Shown: one piece after another, positions 28,360 to 38,938 of the stretch
Numbering within the stretch: position 1 is the first letter of the stretch
Layout: every line of letters begins with the position of its first letter
From: Gordoniibacillus kamchatkensis
GTDB lineage: Bacteria; Bacillota; Bacilli; Paenibacillales; NBRC-103111
Direction: 5' to 3'
DNA length: 64,000 nt
NCBI RefSeq assembly: GCF_000829455.1
Contig: NZ_JXAK01000041.1
Location: 1-64,000 of the forward strand
Notes under the pieces: model-generated
Told to the model about the DNA's origin: nothing
What the model saw: only the letters and a program-made list of their open reading frames with translations
The model's database searches: none
Made by a program: the position numbers and the translations under genes

Positions 28360-30432
28360 TTATTTTATGAGTGCGTTCGTATCGACAATGAGGGCGACTT
28401 GTCCGTCGCCAAGAATAGTGGCGCCGGAAATCGCGAACAAATTCGTCAAGTAATTGCCGAGCGACTTGAGCACGATTTCTTGCTGGCCGATGAACTCGTC
28501 GACCGTAACCGCCGCCAGCTTGTCGCCTTTTCGGATGACGACGATTTCCGTCTCCGCCTCCGCCGACTCGTCGAAATCCGGCACGTCGAATACGCGGCTC
28601 AGCGAGACGACCGGGATGACGGCGCCGCGGAACTCGAGCATGCGGTTGCCCTGGATCGTACGGATGTTCGCCTGCTTGACCGCCGCCGTCTCGACGATCG
28701 ACGACAGCGGGAGCGCATACTTTTCGCTGCCGAGCTTGACGAGCATCGCCGAGATGATGGACAGCGTAAGCGGCAGCTGAACCGAAAATTTCGAGCCTTT
28801 GCCCGGTACGGACTGCACCTGGACGGTGCCGCCGAGCGATTCGATCTTTGTCTTGACGACGTCCAGGCCGACGCCCCGTCCGGATATGTCGGATATTTTA
28901 TCGGCGGTCGAGAAGCCCGAAGCAAACAGCAGCTGATCGATTTCGAAATCCGTCATTCTGCCCGCCTGCTCCTGCGTCAAAATGCCGTTCTTCACGGCGC
29001 GGTCCAGCACTTTCGGCCGGTTGATGCCGGCTCCGTCGTCCTCTACCTCGATAAACACATGGTTGCCGCTATGGAATGCGCGCAGCTGAACGGTGCCCGT
29101 CTCGCTTTTGCCTGCCGCCAGCCGGTCGGCAATCGCCTCAATGCCGTGGTCCACGGAGTTGCGCAGCAAGTGAACGAGCGGATCGCCGATCTCGCCGATA
29201 ACGGTGCGATCCAGCTCGGTGTCGGCGCCGGATATGACGAGATCGACTTTTTTGCCGAGCGTCTTGGCCACATCCCGAACCATGCGCGGGAAGCGGTTGA
29301 ATACGGAATCGACCGGCTCCATGCGCAGCTTCAGCACGATGTTTTGCAAATCGCTGCTGACGCGGGACATATGTTCCACCGTTTCCGTCAGATCGCTGCG
29401 CCGCACTTCGCTGGCGAGCTGCTCCAGCCGGACGCGGTCGATGAGCAGCTCGCTGAACAAATTCATCAGCGCATCGAGCCGCTCGATGTCGACGCGGATC
29501 GTCCGGTTTGCGACCGGCGCGCTCTGCGCAGAGGCCGCGGGCTTCTTCTGCTCCGCAGACGACGCAGACGACGCGGCCGACGCGGGCGCTGCCGGCGCAG
29601 CTGCGGCCGCCGCTGTCTCCTGCTGCGCCTCGGCGCCAAGCTGTTCACGCGACGAACGCGCCATTTCCGCAAGTGAGTCATGATCGACCTGGACAATTTG
29701 CGCCGTTTCGATTTCGGAAACGTTCATAATCGCCTTCTCCAGCGCGGCTTTGTCCAGTCGGGATATGTAATAAACGGAAAACGTGCGGTCGAACTTCTCT
29801 TGCTCGATGTCTTGAACGGACGGCGTCGACTTTACCACTTCGCCGTTTTGTTCCAGCACGTCGAACACCATGTAAGCCCGAGCCGCCTTCAACACACAGT
29901 CGTCGCGAACGGCCACTTCGATGTAAAAGACGGTATGCCCCGCTTCGATCGATTGCTTCAGCACGGAAAATTGGTACTCGTCCACTTCGATGCCGGACGG
30001 CGCCTGTGCGGCCGCAGGAGCCGTCCCCGCAGCCGCGCCGGAAGTTTTGTACTCTCCGGTCACGATCGATTTGAGCGAAGCGACGATGTCCGTTACGTCG
30101 GCCTTGCCGGTGCCGCCTTGAATAATATCCTCGACCATCGTTTCGAGAGCGTCCAAGCTCTTGAAAATGCAATCAAAAATGAAGGAATCCATTTCCAGCT
30201 TGTTGTTCCGCACAAGATCCAGCACATTTTCCATTTCGTGGGTCAATTTGGCCAAATCCTCGAATCCCATCGTCGCCGACATGCCTTTCAGCGTATGGGC
30301 AGAACGGAAAATATTGTGCACGATGCCAATGTCTTGCGGGTTGCTTTCCAGGCTGAGCAAATTGTCGTTCATCGCTTGCAAATGATCTCGGGATTCGTCA
30401 ATAAACATCGACAAATACTGGCTTAATTCCAT
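28360..30432 (-). CDS. cheA: Chemotaxis histidine kinase CheA
   Basis: CheA autophosphorylates and passes phosphate to CheY and CheB. The 690-aa protein has P1 (Hpt) with phosphorylated His46 in FRSAHTLKGMS, P2 (~145-260), an Ala-rich linker, P3 dimerisation (~320-385), P4 kinase with LLRNSVDHGIEA, EVEDDGAGI and SGRGVGLDVV, and P5 CheW-like domain to the C-terminus. ATG 30432 follows GGAGGTGTACGCG; the nearby GTG at 30441 overlaps the ribosome site. Confidence 0.97.
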   Translation of the reverse strand: MELSQYLSMFIDESRDHLQAMNDNLLSLESNPQDIGIVHNIFRSAHTLKGMSATMGFEDLAKLTHEMENVLDLVRNNKLEMDSFIFDCIFKSLDALETMVEDIIQGGTGKADVTDIVASLKSIVTGEYKTSGAAAGTAPAAAQAPSGIEVDEYQFSVLKQSIEAGHTVFYIEVAVRDDCVLKAARAYMVFDVLEQNGEVVKSTPSVQDIEQEKFDRTFSVYYISRLDKAALEKAIMNVSEIETAQIVQVDHDSLAEMARSSREQLGAEAQQETAAAAAAPAAPASAASSASSAEQKKPAASAQSAPVANRTIRVDIERLDALMNLFSELLIDRVRLEQLASEVRRSDLTETVEHMSRVSSDLQNIVLKLRMEPVDSVFNRFPRMVRDVAKTLGKKVDLVISGADTELDRTVIGEIGDPLVHLLRNSVDHGIEAIADRLAAGKSETGTVQLRAFHSGNHVFIEVEDDGAGINRPKVLDRAVKNGILTQEQAGRMTDFEIDQLLFASGFSTADKISDISGRGVGLDVVKTKIESLGGTVQVQSVPGKGSKFSVQLPLTLSIISAMLVKLGSEKYALPLSSIVETAAVKQANIRTIQGNRMLEFRGAVIPVVSLSRVFDVPDFDESAEAETEIVVIRKGDKLAAVTVDEFIGQQEIVLKSLGNYLTNLFAISGATILGDGQVALIVDTNALIK

Positions 30433-30492
30433 CGCGTACACCTCCAGGGGTCGTTTGCGGTATGTTGTGATCGGCGGGCTCGGTATGTTTCG

Positions 30493-31605
30493 TTATCCAG
30501 AACACCCCACGCTCTGCGCCAGCTTGCGGGCGATGTCCTGCTGCATCAGCACATCGGTGGCGGCGTTCAGCTTGGCTGCCGCCCGCGGCATGCCGTATAC
30601 GACGCAGGACTCCTCCGCTTCGGCTATCGTCGTCACGGCGCCGCTCTGCCGCATGGCAAGCATGCCGCGGGCCCCGTCGCTGCCCATGCCGGTCATGATG
30701 ACCGCATGCCGCTTCAATTCTTTCAACGGTACGAGCGACTCAAACAAAACGTCGACCGACGGCCGGTGGCCGGAACGCGGATCGTCCTTGTTCAGCCGGA
30801 TGCGGTACACATGTTTGGAGTCGCGGTGCGCCGTCATATGCCAGCCGCCAGGAGCGACGTAGGCGGTGCCCGTCTCCAGCACCTGCCCGTCTTCGGCTTC
30901 GACCACCTTCACGCGCGAAACGTCGTTAAGCCTTTGCGCGAGCGACTTGGTGAAGTTCGGCGGCATATGCTGCACAATTAACACCGGGGCGGGCAAGTTT
31001 GACGGAAGCTGAGATACGACGTGGTGCAGCGCACGCGGCCCCCCGGTTGAAGTGCCGATCGCAATCAGGTGTTCGAACTGCGTCGAGCCGGCCGGCTTGT
31101 CGGCCGCCGCGTTCGGTACCGCGGCAGCGCCCCTTGCGGCCGGAGCCGCCGGCGCGGGCTTAGGCGGCAAAGCAGCTTGGGCGGCGAGCGGCGACGCCTT
31201 TTTGACGTTCGCTTTCACCGCCGCGCGAAGCTTCTCGTGCAGCTGCTGCTTTACTTTATATAAATCGAGCGAGATCGAACCCGACGGTTTGCAAATGAAG
31301 TCGAATGCACCAAGCTCCAGCGCTCGAATCGTTTCGCGGGCTCCTTCCTGCGTCAAGCTGCTGAGCATAATGACGGGAGTCGGCGCCTCACTCATAATGT
31401 GCCTGAGCGCTTCCAGTCCGTTCATTTCCGGCATTTCCACATCCAGCGTGACAGCTTGCGGACGCAGCAGCTTGACTTGCTCGACCGCTTCCTTGCCGTT
31501 TCGCGCCGTACCAATCACTTCCAGTTCAGGGTCTTCGGCGATGAGATCCGAGATGATTCTCCTCATAAAGACAGAATCGTCAACGACTAGAATGCGATAG
31601 GTCAT
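30493..31605 (-). CDS. cheB: Protein-glutamate methylesterase/glutaminase CheB
   Basis: CheB demethylates chemoreceptors when phosphorylated. The 370-aa protein has a receiver domain with acceptor Asp55 (AVTLDVEMPEMNG), a Pro/Ala-rich linker, and the esterase domain with the catalytic Ser in GTSTGGPRALHHV, His in IVQHMPPNF, and Asp in GMGSDGARGM. Lies between flhG and cheA, the Bacillus order. Confidence 0.97.
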   Translation of the reverse strand: MTYRILVVDDSVFMRRIISDLIAEDPELEVIGTARNGKEAVEQVKLLRPQAVTLDVEMPEMNGLEALRHIMSEAPTPVIMLSSLTQEGARETIRALELGAFDFICKPSGSISLDLYKVKQQLHEKLRAAVKANVKKASPLAAQAALPPKPAPAAPAARGAAAVPNAAADKPAGSTQFEHLIAIGTSTGGPRALHHVVSQLPSNLPAPVLIVQHMPPNFTKSLAQRLNDVSRVKVVEAEDGQVLETGTAYVAPGGWHMTAHRDSKHVYRIRLNKDDPRSGHRPSVDVLFESLVPLKELKRHAVIMTGMGSDGARGMLAMRQSGAVTTIAEAEESCVVYGMPRAAAKLNAATDVLMQQDIARKLAQSVGCSG

Positions 31606-31652
31606 ATCTGTCCTCTCCTTTTTTGCCGAAATCGCTGAACCGGTCAGGTCCG

Positions 31653-32524
31653 TTATTTCATCAAGCGGATCATCCGCGATAAGAAGCCCTTCACGCCGCC
31701 CCGCTCTTCCGTCTCCTGCACATGCATGCCGGCGAGAAAGCGGTCGACAAGCTCCTGAATGGCTCGCGTCGCCGCCGAATGAGGGTAGAGGACGGTGAAA
31801 GGAACTTGCTTCTTGACCGCCTTCGGGACAGAGCTGTCATCGCTAACGTAGCCGAGAGTCGGGATCTCGATCTGCAAAAAACGCTGCGCCACCAAGCTGA
31901 TTTTGTTCGCCGTCTGCTTGCCCTCCAGTGCGTCCGTCGCCCGGTTGACGACAAGGCGGAATTTGACATCGTGCTCCATCGAGCGCACCATTTTGATGAT
32001 CGCATACGCGTCCGTTATGGACGTAGGTTCGGGCGTCGTGACGACGATCGTCTCCTGCGCGGCGAGAATGAATTTGAGCGTCTCTTTCGACAGTCCGGCG
32101 CCGGTATCGAAAATAATGAAGTCGGCGTAGCGCTCAGCTGCTCGACTTGACTGTAAAAGTAATTCAAATCCTCCTCCGATAACCGAATCAAATCCTGGAA
32201 CCCCGAGCCTCCGGCAATGAAGTCGAGGCCGCCCGTACCCTTCTGCATAATGTCCCAGATCGTCTTCTCTTTTTTCAGCAGATGGTACAAGTTGTATTGC
32301 GGCGAAACGCCCATCAGCACGTCGATGTTGGAAAAACCGATATCGGCATCGAACACGAGCACTTTATATCCTTTCGCCTGGAGCGTAAGCGCAAAATTCA
32401 GCGTAAAGTTCGATTTGCCGACGCCTCCCTTGCCGCTTGTGACCGTAATGATGCGGGTCGTGCGCTGGGGGCCGGCTTGCTGTAACTGCACGAGATTGCG
32501 AAGGCCCTGCGCCTGATCACTCAT
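31653..32524 (-). CDS. flhG: MinD-like flagellar number ATPase FlhG, frameshifted as read
   Basis: FlhG is a ParA/MinD-type ATPase that works with FlhF to set flagellar number and place. The first part has the deviant Walker A SGKGGVGKSNFTLN and FDADIGFSNID. After VEQLS the frame runs into nonsense, but the neighbouring frame continues YADFIIFDTGAGLSKETLKF (switch motif) to LSRMIRLMK. One G (plus strand) is missing near 32132; with AGCCGC restored, the protein is 290 aa, typical for the family. Overlaps flhF by 8 bases. Confidence 0.9.
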
Positions 32525-33833
32525 CTGGAAGCTCCTCCAATATGGAATCGATCAATTTTTGCTCGTCCAGCTCCGCGATATCGTCGGGTACGTTTTGCCC
32601 GTCGGCAACGTACGACAGCTGCAAGCCGAAATCGTGAACGAGATTGACGACGGCACCGTACGAATCGGTCTCATCCATTTTCGTAAACAGCACTTTATCG
32701 AGCTTGAACTTGGTGAAATTGCCCGTGATCGCTTTCATGTCTTTATATTTCGTCGTCAGGCTGAGCACGAGATACGTCTCGGAGTCGCCTTGCGTGCGAA
32801 GCAGCGTGTTCAGCTCCGACACGTACATTTCGTTGCGGAAGTTGCGCCCCGCCGTATCCATGAAAATCAGGTCGCAATCTTCCAGCGCAGCGAACGCCTT
32901 CAGCAAATCTTGCGGCGAAAATACGACCTCGAGCGGCACGTTCAAAATGTTGGCGTACGTGCGCAGCTGCTCGACGGCGGAAATCCGATACGTGTCCGAC
33001 GTGATGAAGCCGACTTTGCGGCGGTGCTTCAGCACTTGCTCGGCGGCCAGCTTGGCGATCGTCGTCGTTTTGCCGACGCCGGTCGGACCGACGAAATGGG
33101 CGATTTTCGTCTGCGGAGCGATAGCTTTGTGCCCTTCCATGCGAAGCAGCCCGGCCATCTGGCTGCGAACCGAGCGGGAGGCCAGCGACTCGGTTAAAGG
33201 CTCGCCCAGCTCGTCCGCGTCCGCTTTCGCCCGGTCCAGCCACATGTCCACGAGCAAAGGATCCACTTCCTGCTCGGCCAAACGTTCGCGCACGCGCGGT
33301 GCTGTAACGGGAACAGCGGCCTCACCGCCCCCCGCCTGCAGCGAAAGCTTCTGCATCATTTCGCGCATTTGCTTCAGCTCTTCGAACAGCAAATCTTCGC
33401 GGCTTTTGGCAGGCGCAGGCTTCGGCGGCGAATAAACGCCGGCGGCAGAAACCTGCGGCGGAGGCGGAGCGCCCTTCGGCTCGGCGGCCGGCTCCGGCTG
33501 CTGTGCGGGCTTGGCCGGAGGCAGAACGTCCGGCACTTCCGGAAACGAGAGTTGCTCCGGTTCCAGAATAGCAACGGGAGCAGCAGGTCTCGGCGCCGCC
33601 GGAGCCCGGGCCGCAGCGGCGCGCGGCGCCGTCTGCCTGGCGCCGGAGCCGGGAGCGGAACCCGGGCCGTCCACGGCGGCGATCACTTCGATTTTTTTCT
33701 TGCCGAACAAGCCGAGAAAGCCGCCGGACCGAATTTCTTTCGTGTTCAGAATGACGGCGTCCTTGCCTAAGTCCGACCGGATTTTTTGCAGCGCGTCGGG
33801 CATGGAGTCGACAACGTACCGTTTCACTCTCAT
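32517..33833 (-). CDS. flhF: Flagellar SRP-like GTPase FlhF
   Basis: FlhF is the third SRP-type GTPase and positions the nascent flagellum. The 438-aa product has a basic N-terminal B domain (MRVKRYVVDSMPDALQKIRS), a Pro/Ala-rich low-complexity linker (~75-140), and the NG domain with [21 protein letters not shown] and TKMDE. ATGA overlap with flhA and an 8-base overlap with flhG. Confidence 0.96.
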   Translation of the reverse strand: MRVKRYVVDSMPDALQKIRSDLGKDAVILNTKEIRSGGFLGLFGKKKIEVIAAVDGPGSAPGSGARQTAPRAAAARAPAAPRPAAPVAILEPEQLSFPEVPDVLPPAKPAQQPEPAAEPKGAPPPPQVSAAGVYSPPKPAPAKSREDLLFEELKQMREMMQKLSLQAGGGEAAVPVTAPRVRERLAEQEVDPLLVDMWLDRAKADADELGEPLTESLASRSVRSQMAGLLRMEGHKAIAPQTKIAHFVGPTGVGKTTTIAKLAAEQVLKHRRKVGFITSDTYRISAVEQLRTYANILNVPLEVVFSPQDLLKAFAALEDCDLIFMDTAGRNFRNEMYVSELNTLLRTQGDSETYLVLSLTTKYKDMKAITGNFTKFKLDKVLFTKMDETDSYGAVVNLVHDFGLQLSYVADGQNVPDDIAELDEQKLIDSILEELPDE

Positions 33834-35863
33834 AAGTTCACAACTCCCAAGCTTTGAATTTCAATATTCGGTTCAAGCTCGCTGTAGGACAGCACGGGAA
33901 TATCCTGCATCGTACGCTCGAGAAGCTGGCGGAAGTACATGCGAATCGTCGGCGACGTCAAAATGATCGGCTGCTGGCCCGTTTGGATCATGCGGCTTAC
34001 CTGGTCGTTCAGACGGTGGTACACGATTTGGGACGTGGACGGATCCAGCGCCAAATACGTGCCTTGATCGGATTGCTGGACGGAATCGGCAATTTTTTTC
34101 TCCAGCGACGGTCCGACGGTAATGACTTTGAGCGACTCGCCTCCGGGCGAATACTGCTGCGTAATTTGACGGGAGAGCGCCTGGCGGACGTATTCCGTCA
34201 AAACGTCCGTATCTTTCGTATAGGCGGCGTAATCGGCGAGCGTCTCCAGTATCGTTACGAGATCGCGCACCGATATTTTTTCCTTGAGCAGCTTGGCCAG
34301 CACTTTCTGCACGTCGCCGACGGACATGTGGCTCGGGATAAGCTCCTCGACGAGCGCGGAATGCTGCTCGCGGACGTTGTCGATAAGAGCTTTCGTCTCC
34401 TGGCGCCCGAGCAGCTCGTGAGCGTGCTTCTTCACGACTTCGGTCAAGTGCGTCGCTACGACCGACGGCGGATCGACTACCGTGTAGCCGGACAGCTCCG
34501 CCCGCTCCTTCGTCGCTTCGTCGATCCAAAGCGCCGGCAGCCCGAATGCCGGCTCCTTCGTCTCGATGCCGGTGATCGATTCGTCGTCGAAGCCGGGGCT
34601 CATCGCCAAGTAATGGTTCAGCAGCAGCTCGCCGCGAGCGACGGTGTTCCCTTTGATTTTGACGACGTATTCGTTCGGCCTTAGCTGAATGTTGTCGCGT
34701 ATCCGGATGACGGGCACGACGATGCCGAGCTCGAGGGCGCACTGGCGGCGGATCAGGATGATGCGGTCCAGCAAATCGCCGCCTTGCTGCGCGTCGGCCA
34801 GCGGAATGAGGCCGTAGCCGAATTCGAATTCGATCGGATCGACCTGCAGGAGACCCAGCACGCTTTCGGGCGATCGCACTTCTTCGATTTGCTGTTCTTC
34901 CACCAGCTGTTCCTGCTGCGCCTGCTTGCGGACGAGATTTTGCTGCATGCGGTAGGCGCCGAACGCGAGCAGCCCGGCCACCGGAAACGTCGTGTACCAG
35001 TGAATCGGCGTAAAAATGCCGAGAAACGCGATCGTCCCGGCCACTATGTACAGCAGCTTCGGTTGCGCGAGCAATTGCGACGTGATGTCATGGCCGAGAT
35101 TGCCGTCCGAGGAAGCGCGGGTGACGATAATGCCGGCTGCGGTAGAGATGAGCAGCGCCGGGATTTGGCTGACGAGCCCGTCGCCGATCGTCAGAATGGA
35201 GAACGTCTGCAGCGCTTCCCCGATCCCCATCCCTTTCATCGCCATGCCGATAATGAGCCCGCCGATCAAATTGACCGCGAGGATGACGATGCCGGCGATG
35301 GCGTCGCCTTTGACGAATTTGGACGCACCGTCCATCGCGCCGTAAAAATCGGCCTCCTTCTGGATCTTTTCCCGGCGCGCGCGAGCCTGCTGTTCATTGA
35401 TCATGCCTGCGTTCAAATCGGCGTCGATGCTCATCTGCTTGCCGGGCATCGCATCGAGCGTAAATCTTGCGGCGACTTCGGCAATACGTTCGGAGCCTTT
35501 CGTAATGACGATGAACTGAACGATAACCAGGATCAGGAATACGACAAAGCCGACGACGATGTTGCCCTCGGCGACGAACGAACCGAACGTCCGCACGACG
35601 TTACCGGCTTCGGCGTTGGCCAAAATGTTTCGCGTCGTCGAAACGTTGAGCGCCAGACGAAAAATCGTCGTAAGTAGCAGCATCGTAGGAAAGATCGAAA
35701 ACTGCAAAGCGTCGACCGTATTCATGCCGACAAGCAAAATAATAAGCGCAATCGTAATGTTGATTATGAGCAAAAAGTCAAGAAGCGGCAAAGGAATCGG
35801 CACGACCATCATGAGAACGATGCCGATAACGCCGACGAGAACGAGTAAATCTCTAATTTTCAT
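33830..35863 (-). CDS. flhA: Flagellar type III export gate protein FlhA
   Basis: FlhA forms the nonameric export ring. The 677-aa product has eight or so N-terminal membrane helices in the first ~330 residues, the conserved cytoplasmic FHIPEP-family loop (GSERIAEVAARFTLDAMPGKQM with ADLNAGMI), and a large cytoplasmic domain docking chaperone-substrate complexes. Full family length; placed between flhB and flhF. Confidence 0.97.
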   Translation of the reverse strand: MKIRDLLVLVGVIGIVLMMVVPIPLPLLDFLLIINITIALIILLVGMNTVDALQFSIFPTMLLLTTIFRLALNVSTTRNILANAEAGNVVRTFGSFVAEGNIVVGFVVFLILVIVQFIVITKGSERIAEVAARFTLDAMPGKQMSIDADLNAGMINEQQARARREKIQKEADFYGAMDGASKFVKGDAIAGIVILAVNLIGGLIIGMAMKGMGIGEALQTFSILTIGDGLVSQIPALLISTAAGIIVTRASSDGNLGHDITSQLLAQPKLLYIVAGTIAFLGIFTPIHWYTTFPVAGLLAFGAYRMQQNLVRKQAQQEQLVEEQQIEEVRSPESVLGLLQVDPIEFEFGYGLIPLADAQQGGDLLDRIILIRRQCALELGIVVPVIRIRDNIQLRPNEYVVKIKGNTVARGELLLNHYLAMSPGFDDESITGIETKEPAFGLPALWIDEATKERAELSGYTVVDPPSVVATHLTEVVKKHAHELLGRQETKALIDNVREQHSALVEELIPSHMSVGDVQKVLAKLLKEKISVRDLVTILETLADYAAYTKDTDVLTEYVRQALSRQITQQYSPGGESLKVITVGPSLEKKIADSVQQSDQGTYLALDPSTSQIVYHRLNDQVSRMIQTGQQPIILTSPTIRMYFRQLLERTMQDIPVLSYSELEPNIEIQSLGVVNL

Positions 35864-35917
35864 CGTGCCAGCCTCCTTTCCGCTTTTTCATATAACTTCT
35901 ATTGCCGGTACTGGCGG

Positions 35918-37021
35918 TTACGCGTTCGCCTTCGTGCGCCCTTTGATTTTGTAGACGTAGGCAAGCACTTCCGCGACGGCCTGGAACAGCTCCGCCGGTA
36001 TCGTTTGCCCGATTTCGACTTGGCTATATAAAGCTCTGGCGAGAGGCTTGTTTTCCATAGTCATAATGTTGTTCGCATTCGCCACTTCCCGGATTTTCAG
36101 CGCGACGTAGTCGGCTCCCTTGGCAATTACGGTAGGAGCTTCCATTTTGCCGGCTTCGTATTGCAGGGCGACTGCAAAGTGCGTCGGGTTCGTGATGACG
36201 ACATCCGCTTTCGGCACTTCCTGCATCATGCGCTGCAGCGCCAATCTGCGCTGCTTTTCGCGGATTTTGCCTTTGATTTGCGGATTGCCTTCGGCGTTTT
36301 TGTGCTCGTCCTTAACATCTTGCTTGGACATCTTCAAACTTTTTTCGTGTTCATACCGCTGGTAAAATAAATCGAACGCGCCAAGAATGACGAGCGTTAC
36401 CCCGATTTTGACGCCAAGACTGAATACTAGCGATGCGACGTAAGCGAAAGAGCTTTGCAGCGGCGCCCGGGACAGCTCCATCAAGTGCGCCCGTTCGCCC
36501 CACAGCGTCATATAAATGACGCTGCCGATAATGGCCATTTTGATAACGGATTTGAGAAAATCGACGAGCGTCCGGATCGTGAACATCCGCTTCGCCCCTT
36601 CGATCGGGTTCAGCTTGGAAAACTTCGGTTTAAGCGGTTCGAGAATGAACAGGAAGCCTACTTGAAAATAATTGCCGGCAAACGCGATAACAATTGTGAC
36701 CAGGAATATCGGCGTGAGCAGCCAGAGCCCCTGCACCGACAAGCGCAGAAACAGCGCCCGTACGTTCTCGCTCGTGACCGCCATCGTAAGATCGTGCTCC
36801 AAGAGCGTTCCCATCATCGCCTGAAGCCGGCTATGGAACGTCAATCCGTACACGCCGAGTATAAGAAACGTGAACAGAAGCACGAACGCCCCGATAATTT
36901 CCTGGCTTTTCGGCACCTGGCCTTTGTTTCGCGCTTCCCCCCGCTTCTTCGGCGTCGCCTTCTCCGTCTTCTCCCCGGCGAACATCTGCAAATTCAGTTC
37001 ATAGCGGTAACGATGCGGCAC
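35918..37021 (-). CDS. flhB: Flagellar export switch protein FlhB
   Basis: FlhB switches export from rod/hook to filament substrates by autocleavage. The 367-aa protein has a basic N-terminus (EKTEKATPKKRGEARNKGQV), four membrane segments (~40-210), and the self-cleaving NPTH motif at 278-281. It starts at GTG 37021 with GGAGGGCGCCTGTT ahead. Confidence 0.97.
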   Translation of the reverse strand: MPHRYRYELNLQMFAGEKTEKATPKKRGEARNKGQVPKSQEIIGAFVLLFTFLILGVYGLTFHSRLQAMMGTLLEHDLTMAVTSENVRALFLRLSVQGLWLLTPIFLVTIVIAFAGNYFQVGFLFILEPLKPKFSKLNPIEGAKRMFTIRTLVDFLKSVIKMAIIGSVIYMTLWGERAHLMELSRAPLQSSFAYVASLVFSLGVKIGVTLVILGAFDLFYQRYEHEKSLKMSKQDVKDEHKNAEGNPQIKGKIREKQRRLALQRMMQEVPKADVVITNPTHFAVALQYEAGKMEAPTVIAKGADYVALKIREVANANNIMTMENKPLARALYSQVEIGQTIPAELFQAVAEVLAYVYKIKGRTKANA

Positions 37022-37063
37022 AACAGGCGCCCTCCTTCCCGAAGCGCGGATAACGGTTCGCTT

Positions 37064-37849
37064 CTATGCGGTCCCCGCCAGCAGCTGCAGCAGCTGCTGC
37101 ATCGAACCGAACATAGCCGAGAACAAATCGCGATACAGGCTCACAAAGCTCGGGAACAAAATAATCAAAACCGCCAATCCGATCAAAATTTTGATCGGCA
37201 CGCCGACGACAAAAATGTTGAACTGCGGCGCGACGCGCGTCAGAAGACCAAGACTGACGTCGGTTAGAAACATGGCCGCCAGCACCGGCAGCGACATTTG
37301 GAAAGCGATAGTAAACATTGTAATAAATGAACGGACAAGAAAATCGGATACGCTGCCCCCCGCGATTTTGCCGAACAAATCGTTATCGATCGGCACCCAG
37401 CTGTAGCTGTTCATGATCGCCTGCAAAAAGTAATGATGGCCGTCAAACGCGAGGAACAGCATAATGGCGACCATGAATTTGAAATTGCCGAGCATCGGGC
37501 TTGACGCCCCCGTCATCGGGTCGATCACGTTAGCGATGCCGAATCCGATCTGAATGTCCATAAAGGAACCGGCGATCTGCACAACGCTGAAAAACAACGT
37601 AGCCAGGAAAGCGAGCAACATCCCTACCATCATTTCGCGTATGACGAGCAGGATGTAAGTCAAATCGAAATGCACGACCGTCTTCGTTCCAACCGCCATG
37701 AACGTCAGCAGCGCTACGAATACGGACAAGCCGATCTTGAACGTATTCGGCACCGTCCGGTATGAAAACACCGGAGCAACGACAAAAAACGCGCTGACTC
37801 GACACAAAACGAGCAGCATGGCAGGCAAATATGCAAGCACTTGCTCCAT
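37064..37849 (-). CDS. fliR: Flagellar export gate protein FliR
   Basis: FliR is the single-copy core of the FliPQR export gate. The 261-aa product is hydrophobic with about six membrane segments and family landmarks LCRVSAFFVVAPVFS, GFGIANVIDPMTG and a C-terminal FPSFVSLYRDLF. Follows fliQ. Confidence 0.96.
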   Translation of the reverse strand: MEQVLAYLPAMLLVLCRVSAFFVVAPVFSYRTVPNTFKIGLSVFVALLTFMAVGTKTVVHFDLTYILLVIREMMVGMLLAFLATLFFSVVQIAGSFMDIQIGFGIANVIDPMTGASSPMLGNFKFMVAIMLFLAFDGHHYFLQAIMNSYSWVPIDNDLFGKIAGGSVSDFLVRSFITMFTIAFQMSLPVLAAMFLTDVSLGLLTRVAPQFNIFVVGVPIKILIGLAVLIILFPSFVSLYRDLFSAMFGSMQQLLQLLAGTA

Positions 37850-37861
37850 TCGATCCCCAAC

Positions 37862-38131
37862 CTAACCGATATATTTGTACAAATTGCTGAACAGGTTGTA
37901 GGTGAAATCCACCAAGGTCGTCAGGATCCAAGGGCCGAATACGAGCATGCCCAACAAAATCGCCAAAATTTTAGGAACGAAAGCCAGCGTCTGCTCTTGG
38001 ATTTGAGTCGTCGCTTGAAAGATCGAAACGATCAAACCGACGGCCAGACCGAGCAGCAGCATCGGCGCACTGGCTTTGAGCACGGTATACACCGCTTCAC
38101 CCGCCAAGCGGATGACGAATTCTGAACCCAC
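37862..38131 (-). CDS. fliQ: Flagellar export gate protein FliQ
   Basis: A small gate subunit, 89 aa, with two membrane helices and the family motif GLAVGLIVSIFQATTQIQEQ and KILAILLGMLVFG. It starts at GTG 38131 preceded by GGGAGGGTAACCGGC. Lies between fliP and fliR, as in nearly all flagellar operons. Confidence 0.96.
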   Translation of the reverse strand: MGSEFVIRLAGEAVYTVLKASAPMLLLGLAVGLIVSIFQATTQIQEQTLAFVPKILAILLGMLVFGPWILTTLVDFTYNLFSNLYKYIG

Positions 38132-38161
38132 GCCGGTTACCCTCCCAAAGCTTTGCCAAAG

Positions 38162-38938
38162 CTACGTATTAAAACTGAGCAACAGCGATTTCACAACCAA
38201 ATACCAGCCGTCGACGAGAATGAACAGCAATATTTTGAACGGCAGCGAAATCATGACCGGCGGCAGCATCATCATTCCCATGGCCATCAGCGTGCTGGAG
38301 ATGACCATGTCGATAACGAGGAACGGTATAAAGATCATGAAGCCCATTTGCAGCGCCGTCTTCAGTTCGCTGATCGCATACGCCGGCACGAGCGCCGTCA
38401 GCGGCGCATCGTCCGACCCGGTCGGCATCGGAGCCTTGGCGTAATCAAGAAACAGCTGCAAGTCTTTCGGACGCGTATGGTTCCACATGAACTTCTTGAT
38501 CGGAAGCGCCGCCTTTTGCAAGGCGGCCGTTTGCGTCAGCTCGTTTTTCAAGTACGGCTGGACGGCCGTCTGATTGATTTCGCTGATCGTAGGCGACATG
38601 ACGAAAAACGTCAGGAACAAGGCGAGACCGACAATCACTTGGTTTGGCGGCACTTGCTGCGTACCGAGCGAATTTCTAACGAAGCCGAGCACGATCACGA
38701 TGCGGGTGAAGCTCGTCATCATAATAAGAATCGATGGGGCGAGGCTCAGCACCGTTAACAGCAAGAGCAGCGTCACCGAGTTCGACGCTCCGGCCGTTCC
38801 GCCCGCAGAACCGACGCTGATGTTGATGCCGGGAATCGGGTCGGCCGCCGGCGGGTCGGCTGCCAGCGCCATCGGAGCGGCGATCAGGCATATGCCGAAT
38901 GCGGCTAAAGCAACAAGCACATAACGGATTTTATTCAT
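38162..38938 (-). CDS. fliP: Flagellar export gate protein FliP
   Basis: FliP forms the pentameric pore of the export gate. The 258-aa product begins with a cleavable signal-like segment (about 1-26, ending APMALAAD), then TVLSLAPSILIMMTSFTRIV, NQVIVGLALFLTFFVMSP and the C-terminal LPFKILLFILVDGWYL. ATGA overlap with the fliO stop. Confidence 0.97.
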   Translation of the reverse strand: MNKIRYVLVALAAFGICLIAAPMALAADPPAADPIPGINISVGSAGGTAGASNSVTLLLLLTVLSLAPSILIMMTSFTRIVIVLGFVRNSLGTQQVPPNQVIVGLALFLTFFVMSPTISEINQTAVQPYLKNELTQTAALQKAALPIKKFMWNHTRPKDLQLFLDYAKAPMPTGSDDAPLTALVPAYAISELKTALQMGFMIFIPFLVIDMVISSTLMAMGMMMLPPVMISLPFKILLFILVDGWYLVVKSLLLSFNT